Shown here one piece after another: positions 1 through 14,100 of a stretch of DNA of 64,000 nt. Position 1 is the first letter of the stretch, and each line of letters begins with the position of its first letter. The stretch spans positions 930,001 through 994,000 of the forward strand of contig BROE01000024.1 in the NCBI GenBank assembly GCA_036571765.1, given 5' to 3'. The notes below the pieces were generated by a model. That model was not told the DNA's origin. It did not search any database and saw only the letters and a program-made list of their open reading frames with translations. This DNA comes from Plecoglossus altivelis (taxonomy: Eukaryota; Chordata; Actinopteri; Osmeriformes; Plecoglossidae). The position numbers and the translations under genes were made by a program.

Positions 1-504
1 GCTCCCATGCACAAATACGTAAATCAGACAGTTATAACCTAACTAGAGTTAGCTAAATTTGTATGGCAAAAAGAATACAATATTTGAATGGAATTGTATG
101 AAGTGCGTTTGCATCACTACATAATTATTTACGTGTAGATAGGTACATGTAATTCTTATGTTATGACATTAGTGGCAAAAATCATTGTAATGGTAAAATG
201 ACATGTTGTAAAGTGGATACACTACAATAATACATTTTGAAATATCAGAGTTTTCAATGGGTAAATGAGTTACATTCAGTACAATAGTATTGTACACCTT
301 AACTAAACTGAACTGAAGTACTGTAAACATGCCTATTCTTGAGGTGGTGAATGATGTTGATGGTAACTTGACTTGGACCATGCCCTGACTATACAATAAT
401 ACGATGGTAAATCAAATAATAGCACGAATGATGTGCTCACAACTCAACTGTATGCTTACGTTAACAAAAATGAATTATTAGTACTTAGTGCTCCTAAACA
501 TCCA

Positions 505-910
505 CCCAACCATTATCTACTGTTAATCCCTGGGAGGGATTGCAATGCTGCTTGTTCCCATTCTAGGGTCACAGGTGACTGGAGCCTAACCCAGTAGCTT
601 TCAGGCCATAGGCAGGGTACACCCTGGACTGGGGCAGTCGCAGGGCTAACACAGAGACACAGACAACCATTCAGTCACACATCCACTCTCAAGGGGCAAT
701 TTCTCAATACCAATTAACCTATCACATGCATGTCTTTGGACGGTGGGAGGAAGCTGGAGTGCCCGGAGAGAACCCATGGTAACATGGGGAGGACATGCAG
801 ACCCCATCCAGAGAGATCATGTGATGTTGGATTTGGCCCAAGAATCGAACCCAAGATCTCCTTCCTGGGAGGCAAGGGCTCTAACCGCACCGCCACCATG
901 CACCCCGCTC
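505..910. repeat. Dispersed vertebrate/fish interspersed repeat
   Basis: Carries hallmarks of a very common fish repeat: TACACCCTGGACTGGG, CAACCATTCA, CATGCATGTCTTTGGAC, GTGGGAGGAAGCTGGAGTGC and ending in GAATCGAACCC...CTAACCGCACCGCCACC. I recognise the family by these words but not its exact class. No coding content. Confidence 0.6.
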
Positions 911-1253
911 CTGAACACCTTTGTTATATTGAGTAACTTCTTCAAATCTATCTTTTGTAATGTGCAAGAGAAGGAAAACTGGAAAAAATTAAACCAGAGC
1001 GTGTCATAAATATCAAATGTCAGCTGCATAACCTAAGTATGGACGTATGATTGCTCCTTTAGTCTATTACTGTCCTTAAAAGATGAGACATTTGTTTTGT
1101 TTATGGCCCACATGGCTTGAGTGAGCAGATGTCTAGATGTACAGAAAATCTATATTAAATAACATGGATATTACACACCTGATTTGTTACTGGTGTCATA
1201 TCCCTTTCCTACAGCTGAAATAAGTATGACATTGATGTGAAAATATACTAGAA

Positions 1254-1434
1254 AAGGGGTGTCAAACTCCGGTCCTCGAGGGCCACTGTTCTGAACGTTT
1301 TAGATGTTTCCCTGCTCCAGTACACCTGATTCTAATGAGCTTGATAACAACCCATTCATTAGGTGTGCTGGAGCAGGGAAACGTCGAAAACCTTGAGGAC
1401 AGCGGCCCTCCAGGACCTGAGTTTGACACCCCTG
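1254..1434. mobile_element. Palindromic hAT-type MITE with 8-bp target duplication
   Basis: The two halves are near-perfect inverted copies: GGGGTGTCAAACTC...GGTCCT...TTTCCCTGCTCCAG on the left, mirrored on the right. Flanks TACTAGAA and TCCTAGAA agree at 7 of 8 bases, matching the 8-bp duplications of hAT transposons. No coding capacity. The DNA could fold into a hairpin of about 180 nt. Confidence 0.8.
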
Positions 1435-3571
1435 TCCTAGAACCATGCTTGCATTAATATGAGTTTGGATGATACGTTTTTAAAATGTATTTATTGTTCT
1501 ATGGTGTATTTACAAAATGGAAAAATGAAGCAGACAATGGAAAATGGTATAAAAAGTATTTTGTATATAATTGGTTCATTATTAGTTTTTTTTACTTGAT
1601 CAGAAACAGTAAACATATTAGTATGAGAGTATTAAAGACTAGATAGAGTGCATGTACAGTCTTTGGGCATAAACACAAACATAACTCCTGTTGTCCTGTA
1701 GCTTTAGATTCATTGTTTAAAATATGAGGTGATATGCAGTATAATGGATGATAATGGCTGCAAGATGTTTGTCTTATTTTTTTAAACAAGAGATCAACAC
1801 AATTAATCAACCTGGCTTGATTACACTCAGAGATGACTTAAATACATTGAATCTTCTCATTGCCTTTTTCTAGTGTTGATAACTTGACCTCTGCACCTTT
1901 TCCTTAGCCTCTCAGGAGTATAGCATTTGCTGGCGATACAATGATGATTATCAGGATATACAGTCCCTGCTTTCTGTGAATTTTTTAACCCTAAACTGTA
2001 AGAATTCAAGTTACACGTCTTACACATATTAGTGACGTGCTACACTCATTCAGGTATTAATATCCAAAGTCAATGACAGATCAGTAACAAAATAAAAACA
2101 ACATTTAAAGCACCATGAACACACTGCTCTCGCCAGTTTAGCACCATTGTTTCAGCCATGAAGACTGGTCTCCAAAACATTGTGCAGACTCCAGTCTGGA
2201 ACTAGACACAGATATACTCTACACACAGGCACTTATAGATTTCGGTGTAAACAGGAACCACCAGACATGTTATTTGGTTCCTGATGCATTATCTGAAGAA
2301 GATTTTACCTACCATTCTTATATAAAAAGAATGTGTTGGCGTAAAGTTGAGGAACACCTGCCTTACCAATATGCATATAGCACAGACTGTAGAAGTTCTG
2401 AAACACAATCACAAACACTTTCATTCACTTTCACAATTCACACATCAGTGGTAGAAAGAAAATTGCACAAAACATAAGTACTCAAGGGAACATGAAAGCT
2501 GGTTCATTGAAGTAGAAGTCATAACACACTGTCTTATTTTAGTATTCATCCACACTGTGACTGGGTAACTGGAGTCTCTCCAACTACAAGGCCATTGTCT
2601 ATCTGTGTTTATAGCCATTGTGAAATTCTCTGGAGTAAACTGGTTTGAACTCAGTGGGTATAGGAACACCTATGTGGTGTCACAAGCCAAATGAAAGCTA
2701 TCCAGTTCATCTTGTGACCGTCCACCCAATACATTAAACTGGTTGAACATTTGGGTTTGGTATTTCCAAGATCTAAAAAAAAAAACACGTTTCCTTTGAA
2801 TCAAAGTTTTTATATGAGGTAATTTGCTTTATGATAATATTTCAAGTGCAGGGCTAAGCTCTCAAAGAAACAGTAAACTTCAGAAAATACTATATCAGCA
2901 GAGTTTCAAAGTATTTTTGTAATTCTGATCGATTTATTAATGATGTCAGGACATCTGTCTGTTGTCCCAATCTGAAATCAGAAATGTTTGTGTATGCAAA
3001 TTTGATGAGAAAAAAACAGTAAGTGATCAGGAAATAGACACATTCAAACACTGCTTGCCATTCATTACACAACTTATTTGTTAATCATTTTCATGACCAA
3101 ATGGTGACATGACCAAGTGGCCCCAATAATCTAAAATGTAGTGAATTGTATCAGAAAGGGGTAATCTATGAAACATAAAATAACTGCAAGCAAGGTATAC
3201 TCAAGCGTCTATTCAGGCAGCTGTGAAAAATCCACAGTTCAAGCTGCAGGTCCACTAGCATGAAAGAGACCTTTGTACACATAGATCAGTTGTATGTTCA
3301 GCCTTATTTCAGGACTTTTGAGGAATCAATAGCTCTGCGTTTCTGGTTTGTTGTCTTTGTCTATTTTATTTTGCTTTTGTGGAGCACTGGGGTGAGAGAA
3401 TGCTTGCACGCACTCAAAAACAGGCACTGTCTGTCTTGTCACTTCTTGTTAGAGAGACAAGCATTCTAGGTAAGTAGGTGATTGTGACTGAATTATTGTA
3501 TCAAGGCAGGTATGGAGATCAATAGCTAATCTCTTCACACAAAGCTACCATGTAAATCCAAACAAATAGTC

Positions 3572-3688
3572 TCAGTTTCCCAGATATGGATTAAGCCTTG
3601 TCCAAGACATTTTCTTTTGAGATCTGAATTTTCCTCTCCCTTTTCTCTCGCAGTATACTAAGGCCTAATCCATGTCTGGGAAACTGGG
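3572..3688. mobile_element. Short inverted-repeat MITE
   Basis: Left arm CAGTTTCCCAGATATGGATT and right arm (reversed) CAGTTTCCCAGACATGGATT are about 28 bp long with few mismatches, separated by about 60 bp of T-rich sequence. Non-coding, probably a MITE of a DNA transposon. Confidence 0.6.
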
Positions 3689-4224
3689 CCATAATGTTTG
3701 AAGGGGTACAGGACAGTAAATGCAACAGAATGTCAAGATCTTCATTTCACCATATTTTTTCAATCACACTAATAAAACAAGTGCAACGTATTACTTCACA
3801 ACCTAAGATAGTGAATTTTATCCATAATTGTCCCCCCAGTTTTTTTAATTCCCTCTCAGTCATCTTTGCGTTTCAATATAGGCTGACTCTGGTTTTGCCA
3901 GCAAACCAGTGCTGGGACTTCTAGGAAATACCATTCAATATTACCCAGATTAGGGAACAGTGGGAATACAAAAACCTGTTCGGTCAACAAATAACAAAGA
4001 AGTTTATAAAAAACAGAGAGGACAAAATCAGTCCAGAATTATTTGACCTGTAATTTAAGGCGCTTACAAATATTGCAGAATATTTTGGCCCATCTTTCAA
4101 ACAGACTGCCACAACAGTCAACATTCCTGATTACTTGTCACAGCACAAGGATCCAAAACAAAGAGAGAAATAGAAAAATAAAACAGTGATGGCAAATAAG
4201 GGCTACTTTTTTGGAGAGAAAGTA

Positions 4225-4230
4225 TTTATT
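4225..4230 (-). promoter_or_regulatory. Candidate poly(A) signal of mmp16
   Basis: On the minus strand this reads AATAAA about 620 nt after the stop codon, followed within 50 nt by a T-rich tract. Other AATAAA-like words lie further downstream, and human MMP16 has a long 3' UTR, so this may be one of several sites or not used. Confidence 0.3.
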
Positions 4231-4845
4231 TGGTTTTGATTGTATCATCAGTATGGGGTGTTAAAGGGAACTATGGAAACATTATTTTCCAAATAAATAA
4301 ATTATAATTAAATAAAAATATGAAAGATATTATTTGTGTAGGTTTATCATTAAATTCAAGGGAGACTAAGTGTGAATTGTAGTTGTTGGCATCTGATATT
4401 TAAAAGCATCACTGTCTTTGTTCCTCGCAAACTGTGCAACAACTTAACGTAATGGATTGCATGAAACCAATAGAAAGAGAGGGAGTCACCATGAAATTCT
4501 TCACTTGTTTAAAAACAGTTGCACCAGGATGCAAAAAAGTTGGGAGGACTGAAGTGTAAACTAACTTCATGGGATTCAATGAAGCAAGACCCTGCTTGGT
4601 TGTAAAAGAAGAGTGTTGTTTAGGCAATGCATAACACTTCCTTTGTACTTCATCAAAACCTGGAAGTTTGTCAGTCAAGTTGGACCTTTTGACATAACCA
4701 TTGTAATCCAAGACATCTCACACCTGGATGTATGTCTGTGTGTCTGAACGTGCATGTGTGTGTGAGGGGGGCTTATATGTTTTCACCAGGAGGAGGGTGT
4801 ATTTGGTTCTTTTAGTGCCCCAACATCCAGTTTTTCTGCTCTCTC

Positions 4846-5174
4846 TCACACCCACTCCTGCATAGAGCGTTTACAGTACAGTATGTGGCGGGGTGTGCCC
4901 TTTCTCTTGAATTGGAAGATTGTGTAGACCAGCACTAGCAGAAAAAGGCCCAGCACACAGGGGATGACAATAGCGATGGCTTTCACTGTGTTGGCCTCGT
5001 TGTCTAGCTCAATAACCACATCCACATCTTTTGTAGGAGGCTGCCCGGGGTCGATTGGTGTAAGTTCACAGCCCATGAAGTCCTTAAGGATTGACCTTGG
5101 GTAACCTGGCTCCACACGCAGACGCTGGTTGTTGAACTTCCAGTACTCTTTCCCCTTGTAGAAGTATGTGACGC
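4846..5174 (-). CDS. mmp16: mmp16 coding exon 10 (last hemopexin blade, membrane anchor, tail)
   Basis: Begins GVTYFYKGKEYWKFNNQ, closes the hemopexin fold at Cys536 (FMGC), then an acidic juxtamembrane stem (KDVDVVIELDNEANTV), a single transmembrane helix (IAIVIPCVLGLFLLVLVY) and the MMP16-specific tail. Stop codon TGA at 4846-4848. Acceptor TCCCTTCAG. The tail holds a membrane-proximal Cys601 and the terminal EWV, which in MT-MMPs serves in trafficking and PDZ-type binding (family knowledge). Confidence 0.97.
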
Positions 5175-8100
5175 CTGAAGGGAGACAATATAAGGATTTT
5201 CTACCAAAAATATATCAGATCTTTCTTAATTTTGCAGACCCTAATCTCTGTTAATTTGGAAATACAAGGATACAGAGATAGGTGTGGACAAAGACACACT
5301 CTTATAGGTCGCTTTTGACTGTACATACAGACATTGTAAACTAGTGACATTCTCAGAATGGCAACCTGGCTGAGTTCCCTTTACTGCCTTTCTGCCTCTC
5401 CACATTTCCACATAAGCAGTGAGAGGAAGTTCTTTGGCCAGACCAGCAGAGGGAGGCAATGTGTTCAGTGTGACATAGAAAGAGGAATATGATGCTATAT
5501 ACAGTCTATGTAAAAATGTGAGAAATTAAGAAAAAGGAGGTCAAAAAAGAGAGGAACAAACAATAACAGAAGATATATTTAAAAGAAAGAAAGTTCTAAA
5601 GGAATTAGGGTATTGAAAGACTTATATTTGAAAACAGGTTTGCTTTGTTGGCTGTAGGTTTGAAAAATTCCAGGAATTTAAAAGTTTGAAACTTTCTACG
5701 GAAATTAATGGAAATATATGGCAATTTGTAATGTTAATTGAGGAGCATGAACTAGAAATATGCTTCATCACAGGTGTTGTGTAAGATTTTCTCACTGTTC
5801 AATCAATATTCAAAGTTCAAAAACACCACTGGAGCTCAGCAAAGTTTAATGCAAAGTGTTTATTGGTCTTCAAGGTCACAAAACCTCTAACAAACATGAG
5901 CTGATTCCAGGATAAACTGGTCTTTTACTCTCCAAGCATGCACTTTTATACTGTTATATGTGCCCACCTGTTTTTTAATGTGTTATTTTACGATTAGTAA
6001 TTACAGATGGTCATAGATCTTATCATGAATACATAAAGGGATTGTATTATTTTTTTATGGTGATACAATTATTTACACTGTTTATCCATCCCAGTGTTAA
6101 TCAGGCGGAGCTAGACGTTGTAAACATTCTGGGATAAGCCCAAACCTAGGACATTTTCTGGGTTAGATGTAATGCTAGATAAGGACTTCCACAGTCAATG
6201 ATTGTGATCAACATTTTTGGGCATTAATTTGAGCACTTTTTAATAGCTTTTTGAGCTTTATATGAAATGAACATTGTCATTTTCCAATTCATAAAACCTT
6301 GCCTAGTGAAGCTGATTTCTTCATCATTTCGGGAAGCAGAAACATGCATTTAGCTTGGCTGAGTTGTCAGTGCACGCTGTAAAGCAGCATTGACTTATTT
6401 TCAAAATACATTTTAAGATGCTGTGGACCACGGACTTGATTGGTAATAGACATATGGTTTATTGTAATTGTAGTTGTTAATAATAATCAGTCAACAGCTG
6501 AACATATGGTTTCCATTAATATAGAACAATACTAACAGGGATGATTAAAGAGTTTTGTTTTCAATCCGATAAATTCATAATCATAATCTGTCTTCATCAA
6601 CAGTATGGTGTAAATTTCCATGTCACAAGTTAGCCTATAACAGGGACTTATATAAAGTTGAGGAAAAAGCTCTTGCAGCATAACTTTGCTTGAAATAATC
6701 AGATTTAATGCAAATTCTGTGGAATTTCTACCTTGTAAATCATGTGCCCACAACACTACTTCAGGGCTTGAGGTACACCTCCTCTATACACTGTGCATTC
6801 CTCCATCACATGCACAGATCACTTCTAGAATTTTGCAGACTACAGCAGGACTATTTAAACCATAGTATTTAATCTGAATACAAGGACTACAGTCAAAATA
6901 CATTGTTTTCTATTAAACCCTCAATTCCAGTTCTACTCACAAATAAATCAAAGTCAAAATATTTTTTCTTAAATGTTGTATACGTTTGCATGCATGTCTG
7001 CTTAAGACTAACAGTCTTTTATATCATATTTGTATGTGATACAGTTTGTGTATATTGTATTATTTATTGGCGTAAATTCCCTAAGTTACCAATGAATTCC
7101 CTCAAATTCTATATTTTCACAATTTCCGAGCTTCCCATGGAAAGACTCTGGAATGTTTGTGGAAATGTTATGAAAAGGTCAGTCCCTTCGCAACCTTAGT
7201 TGGATGTGAAAACATAAGGAGGTCATAAGTACGCATATGGACAAAACATAACTGCGTACGCAACGTTTTTCTCAAATATTTTACTACTGGGTATGTGACC
7301 AACATCAACGTTTGTCTTCATGAATTCAATTTAACAGGTGATTATCCACACCAAGTCAACTTCCATATTGCACCTTACATGGCTGCTGAAACACCCACAT
7401 TTTGTCATGTTTCTCAATAAACGTCTTAATTAACCCAGTGTGAACAATGAATGATTCTTCAGAAAAAATGGCTAAGGCAACAAAAAACTGTAAAAACGAT
7501 CAACTATGCTGAATGTCAAATATGGATTTTAATTTGCAAAAAGGGAGGAACATCTAGTTCGGTGTCCAGTCATGTTTTATTTTGTTTGGAGCAGCTATTG
7601 AACGTTGAAGGTATACATCAAAAATCAATTGTCAAATATTTTTTTTAAAGTCTCCTATTATAATATGTAAAAGTGATAGCACTAATTGTACACTGGGGAA
7701 ACCAGTTTTCACTGTAAATTAGGCTTTAAAGTTGGCCGCATTATAAAATTGTACCCAAAGTTCCTTGGGGACAGGCGTATCATGTCATCCCACACCTTGG
7801 GCATCACAAAACTGAAGGTGGCTCATATAATCCCCAACCAGTCTGCCAGCTACTGCTAATATGGCCCAAATTCACATCTTTTTTCTGGCAAGATATAATA
7901 GTGTGGTCATTTGCATACTTTTAAAACAAATTTTTTAACCTATATAATTGACTCCCGTTGTAGATCAGGTAAAACTGTAATTTGTTGTGCATGTACTTTC
8001 TCTCTACCTTACAGTTACTCTGGAACTCTGGGCAACTTGAACAAAGAAAGTACTTTGTCCTGAACTTTTAAGGGAAGTACTTCAAGACTTCACTTTCACC

Positions 8101-11100
8101 ACGAGAGTAGAATGTTGAGAATTACGAAAGGGGTGTTGGTGTATTGTTTGTTACTTTCTTTTAATGTTGTCTGTAATTCTGATTAATCCATCCATTGTCT
8201 TCCGCTTATCCGGGGCCGGGTCGCGGGGGCAGCATTCTGAGCAGGGAGGCCCAGACTTCCTTCTCCATACACACCTCCTCCAGCTCCTCCGGGGGGATCC
8301 CGAGGCATTCCCAGGCCAGCCGAGAGGCATAGTCCCTCCAGCGTGTCTCCCTCAGGGCCACCTCCCGGTAGGACATGCCCAGGAACACTTCCCGAGGGAG
8401 GCGTCCAGGAGGCATCCGAAACAGATGCCCAAGCCACCTCAGCTGGCTCCTCTCGATGTGAAGGAGCAGTGGCTCTACTCCGAGCTCCTCCCGTGTGACC
8501 GAGCTCCTCACCTTATCTCTAAGGGAGCCATCCAGCGGAGAAAACTCATTTCGACCACTTGTATCCGTGATCTCGTCCTTTAAGTCATTACCCAAAGTTC
8601 ATGACCATAAGTGAGAGTGGGAACGTAGATCGACCGGTAAATTGAGAGCTTTGCCTTTCGGCTCAGCTCCTTCTTCACCACGACGGACCGGTACAGAGAC
8701 CGCATCACTGCAGCCACTGTACCGATCCGCCTGTCAATCTCACGTTCCGTCCTTCCCTCACTCGTGAAAAAGACCCCGAGATACTTGAACTCCTCCACTT
8801 GAAGCAAGGACTCCCTACCCACCTGGAGGGAGCAAGCCACCTTTTTCCGGTCGAGAACTATGGCCTCAGATTTCGAGGTGCTGATTCCCATCCCGGCTGC
8901 TTCACACTCGGCTGCAAACCGCTCTAGTGAATGCTGTAGGTCCCGGTCCGATGGAGCCATCAGGACAACATCATCCGCGAATAGCAGAGATGAAATCCTG
9001 TGCCCCCCGAACGAGACACCCTCCGGCCCCTGGCTGTGCCTAGAAATTCGGTCCATAAAAACAATTAACAGAACCGGTGACAAAGGGCAGCCTTGGCGGA
9101 GTCCAACATGCACCGAGAACAAGTCCGACTTACTACCGGCAATGCGAACACAGCTCCTGCTCCGGTCATACAGGGACCGGACGGCCCCGAGCAAAGGGCC
9201 CTGGACCCGTACTCCCGGCAAAGCCCCCACAGGGCGTCGCGAGGGACACGGTCGAACACCTTCTCCAGGTCCATAAAGCACATGTGAACTGGTTGGGCAA
9301 ACTCCCATGAACTCTAAAGCACCCGATGAAGTGTGTAGAGCTGGTCCAGTGTTCCGCGGCCAGGACCAAACCCACACTGCTCTTCCTGAATCCGAGGTTC
9401 GACTATCGAACGGATTCTCCTCTCTAGTAGCTTGGCATAGACCTTACCAGGAAGGCTGAGGAGTGTGATCCCCTGTAGTTGGAACACACCCTCCGGTCCC
9501 CCTTCTTATAAAGGGGTACCACCACCCCGGTCTGCCAGTCCAGCGGCACCCTCCCAAGGCGCTACGCAATGTTGAAGAGATGTGTCAGCCATGACAGCCC
9601 CACAACATCCAGAGACTTAAGATACTCAGGGCGGATCTCATCTACCCCCGGGGCACGCTTGGCCTGCCGAAACCTGTCAACTGTCTCAGGAGACCCACAA
9701 GCCAGCCAGGCTCGATAGGACTCCTTCCTCAGTTTGACAACATCCCTTACTTCCAGTGTCCACCACCGGGTTCAGGGATTGCCGCCACGACTGGCACCAG
9801 AGACCTTATGACCGCAGCTCCGGGCCGCCGCATCGACAACAGAGGCCGAGAACACAGTCCACTCAGACTCAATGTCCCCAGACCCCCCCGGAATCTGTGA
9901 GAAACTCTCCTGGAGGTGCGAGTTGAAGACCCTGCTGACAGAAGGCTCTGCCAGACGTTCCCAACAGACCCTCACGATACGCTTAGGCTTGCCAGGTCTG
10001 TCCGACTTCCTCCTCCACCAGCGGATCCAGCTCACGACCAGGTGGTGATCGGTTAACAGCTCTGCCCCTCTCTTTACCCGAGTGTCTGAGACACGCGGCC
10101 AGAGGCCTCTCCCCGCGAGCAATGCCAGAGAAATGTAGAGTCCAGCCTCTCTCGAGGATAATGGATCTGGAACCCAGGCTGCGGATGGAGGTGAGGCCGA
10201 CTATATCTAGCCGGTAACGCTCTAACTCCCACACAAGCTCGGGCTCCTTTCCTGCCAGCGAGGTGACATTCCATGTCCCCAGCGTTAGAGACCGTGTGCA
10301 TGGCCTCGGTCGTCCTGGCCCCTGCCCCTGACCGCTGCCCAAAACACACTGCACCGGCCCCCTACGGTCCTTCCTGTGGGTGAAGGGCCTGTAGGAAGGT
10401 GATCCCACGTCGCCTTTTCGAGGTATACCTGGCCGGGTCCCATGGGCAAAGGCCCGGCCACCATGCGCTCGCCTGTGAGCACCCACCCCAGGCCTGGCTC
10501 CAGGGTGGGGCCCCGGTAACTCCACTCTTGGCGACGTAGCGATTCTCTCTTTTTTTGGCATCATAGGGGGTTTTAGGGGGTTTCCCATGGGAGACCATAC
10601 CAGGGGCTTATTGCCCCCGACAACATAGCTCCTAGTATCATTCAAGCACTCAAACCCCTCCACCACGTTAAGGTGGTGGTTCAAGGTAATTCTGATTGAT
10701 TAACTAGTAATTCTTCTTAGAAGATAACCAAATCATACTTGGTATCTACACAAAGCTACATACATAACACATTTTGCATACTGTAGAACAACACAAAATA
10801 CAGTGCCATCTTGCTTCTGTATCTTGGCCTGTTACACTGTAACATCTTGGTATAGTATCGAGATGTCTAGAACAATATTTGTTATACAATGCTAGGAACC
10901 AGCCAGAGAGGGGAGTTGAGGAGCCAGCTTTTCTCAAGTAACGTCTGACTTCATACGGGTCCAACATACTCAACACTATTGATATCATGAGGGTATAATC
11001 TGTCCTGTATAAATAGGACAAGGACGTATTATGCCTGGGGTATAATCTGGCCTAGGCCTCTAACCACAGGTTTAGTCCAGACTGGGAGTATACATGGGGC

Positions 11101-14100
11101 CTGTTACACTGGTAAAGGTGGCCCAGTCCCAACCTCTGGCCACAGCTTGGAGAGGGCGGAAAAGGGGACAGACAAATGTCTCCATAGTATTAGCCATAAC
11201 TTCATTTTAAGGAGCTGGTACGCAGCAAGTGAAAATTTTCAATTTGGCATGAAAGCTGGGGTCCATACCTAGAAATGCTGGCATGCAACCAACCACTTGA
11301 CACTATTGATGTGACAACAAAGACGCTAGTATCTGCATTAGGAATGTTAGAAGTACCTAGGCGCAACAGCTTATATGGATTAATAAAATCTATGCTGCCA
11401 TTTCATATGATATGTATCTCTTGTGAATGATGAATGTAATGCAAAGCCTCAGTCAAATAAAAATCAGTGCTGTCAAATGCTTAAAATACTAAATCGCGAT
11501 TAACACATTAATATCATAGTTAACTTGCAGTTAATCACACATTTTTATCTATTCTATATGTCCCTTGATTTCTTTTTGTCTAATTCTTTCTAATTTTTTA
11601 TCTCTTATCAACATGAAAAACTGAATGGGCTTGCAAATTTTTTTTTTTATTATTGAAAACAACATTGGCATATACTGCAGTGTTCAATTTCACAGATTAT
11701 TTCACCTTTTAAAACTACACTTTCCATTCAGAATGCTATTGGGATCCATTTCGGTGTCTCGCGCTCACCATCCACTCAATACGTATCGTTAGCCTACTAC
11801 TCTTTGGTTGGCTTGCAAGCCAAAACAAGTGAGTGTGACGTGCCTGTTTTGTTTCCGGTCAAGCCAGATCTGGTGTGGTGTTGTAGGTTTTCAAACGTTA
11901 CTTGATGTTGCAACAGCATGTGAAACAAACTACAAAGTTTGCCAGGCTAAGAGGAACCTTAATTACAACTTGGATAGCCAAAACTCTCTCTAATACCCCT
12001 TTTCCAACAACATATTTTGGGTTCTGGTTTAGAACCAGTGCTTAATATTGAACCAGTTCTTTCTTTTTCGACAGCCTAACTTACCTCTGAACCAGGGAAA
12101 GTGGTTCTGAAGTACCACCAAAACATTGTTGGTCTAAAGTTAGAATCGCTCGTGTCAGGGGCTGGGCCCGGGGTTACTGTGACCAACAAAACTAACAGAA
12201 TCTTTTTACCACCATTTCTGTAAGGTTATTACTATTCTTTTTTAAGCTAAAAGGTACATGCAAATCAGCATCTGAATTAAAAGGAGTTAAATAAGTTATA
12301 AAAGAAAAGTTAGACTTTGACAGCCAAATGACACGTCCGCGACCCAGCTTGTGACCAGTTGAGAAACAAGGGTCAACACATTACTGTTATCAGACAAATG
12401 CAATATTAAGCATCCCAGTACCATTTCACCTTTCAATCTTGCAAAGATATGTTTTTTATCCTTAATGTATTGTGTAAAGTTGCAAGTGCTGATCTGTTCC
12501 AAACCAGGTGAAATAGACGACGCCCTTGAAGAAGATTAAGGAGTTGGAGAATCAGATAATGTGTCTTCATGTTGTGTAACCGATAAGTTGTTTATTTATC
12601 TGATTTGAAATTTACTTTCAAAGGTTTCCTTTAAAGAATTGTCTATTCATGTGCTACAGCCAGCAGCTAATTTAGCCTGCCAGCTCCAGCGCTACAGGTA
12701 TTACACATGATGGAGGCTCATGAGCATGCCCCTAGAGCGCAGCTCTATAGCTGCCTAGAAGTTTTAGTTAACTGTAGTAATCCTACAAGTAAGAAGTTTA
12801 TTTGATGTGTTATATCATCAGACACCAAGTGCCCAGCCTGCCATAAGAGTATTTTGCATTTTTTGTCTGAAATGTCCCTGATACTTGGATTTTAGTAATA
12901 TTTCAGTAATTTATTGAGTGAAAAATTTGATTTGGCCATAATGTTCTTAATAATTGTTGTTTATGTTTGTGAAGAAAAGAAGGATGGCCTTCAGAACTAA
13001 CAATGAACGGTTCTTTGACTTTCAATTAAATGAAAACATTTTATGGCACGTTCTTTACAAAAACTGCACATTATGTATTCATAAAGGTCTTGTACAACAT
13101 ATGTGACATGTTTTATGTTATTTTTGCAGTTGTATAAATTTGTGTATGTTTTTATATATATTTTTCGTTCAGTAAAAACAAAAGTTTGGGATTTATGACC
13201 CCTTGTCCTATTTCAACTACATAGGATTACTACCCCCCCCCACCCCGTTTTCTGTATGTAAACAAGTAACTTTTTCTTACAGTACATTTCAAATTAACTT
13301 TTTATTACTTGTACTTGAGTAATGCAAAAACTAAATTAGCACATTGCAAATGTTCACCAACTCCAATTAAACTATGACCAAACAATTAACAAAAATCATA
13401 ATCACTAGCTGCATCATGGACATAGGCATCTACAATTCCAGGAATCTCTGTGCATTTCTGTGTACGAAAGAATCATCTAACATACGATTTAATCACCAGT
13501 AGAATCACGGGCATCGAACAGGGTAAAGTGAGAATTCCGGCCTTATCCTTGGTCGGTTGCCGGTGTTGTGACAAGCCATAGTATGTATAGTATAACACCT
13601 TTCTTGCTACTTTATCCTGTCAGTTTCTTGAGTTATGGGTATAACGAGCTGCAAACAGGTGTAACCTACAACAAGACTGCCGAATTTAGCCTCCTCGGTC
13701 AGTTCATCTGATTCATGAGTGAATACAAGACTAGTTTACTGTACTGCACAGCGCATAGAAAAATATTATGTTAATGTAAACATAGCAAACACCCCTTATG
13801 CAGGTCTTTACATCCAGCGCTGTATGGTGAATTGTCAAAGATGCAACGATGCAAGTTTTCTAGAAATTAATTGAATATATCATTTATGTAAAAGAATCAC
13901 ATGGAGAGGAATAATTCCAAAATATTTTTCATATACTCAATGAATGAAGTACTTACACAAGAATTATTTCCTTTTTGAGGCTAAAATTGCTGGTCCCCAA
14001 ATGTGCCTGAATATTTATCTGTGTGACCTAAAAATATATTTGTACAAGTGTACTTGTACATAATCATTGGACAGATTCAAGTGGACACTTGAACACCTTT

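Larger units (their letters stand above)
1..4845. other. 3' flank/3' UTR of mmp16
   Basis: Apart from the two MITEs, the dispersed repeat and the poly(A) candidate listed separately, this A+T-rich stretch has only short random frames. The first part (from 4845 downwards) should be mmp16 3' UTR; its end cannot be fixed. Confidence 0.5.

Noticed and set aside
8206..10684. Several long frames on both strands around 8.2-10.7 kb looked like host genes
   Set aside because: All are parts, or antisense shadows, of one LINE bounded by a 12-bp duplication.
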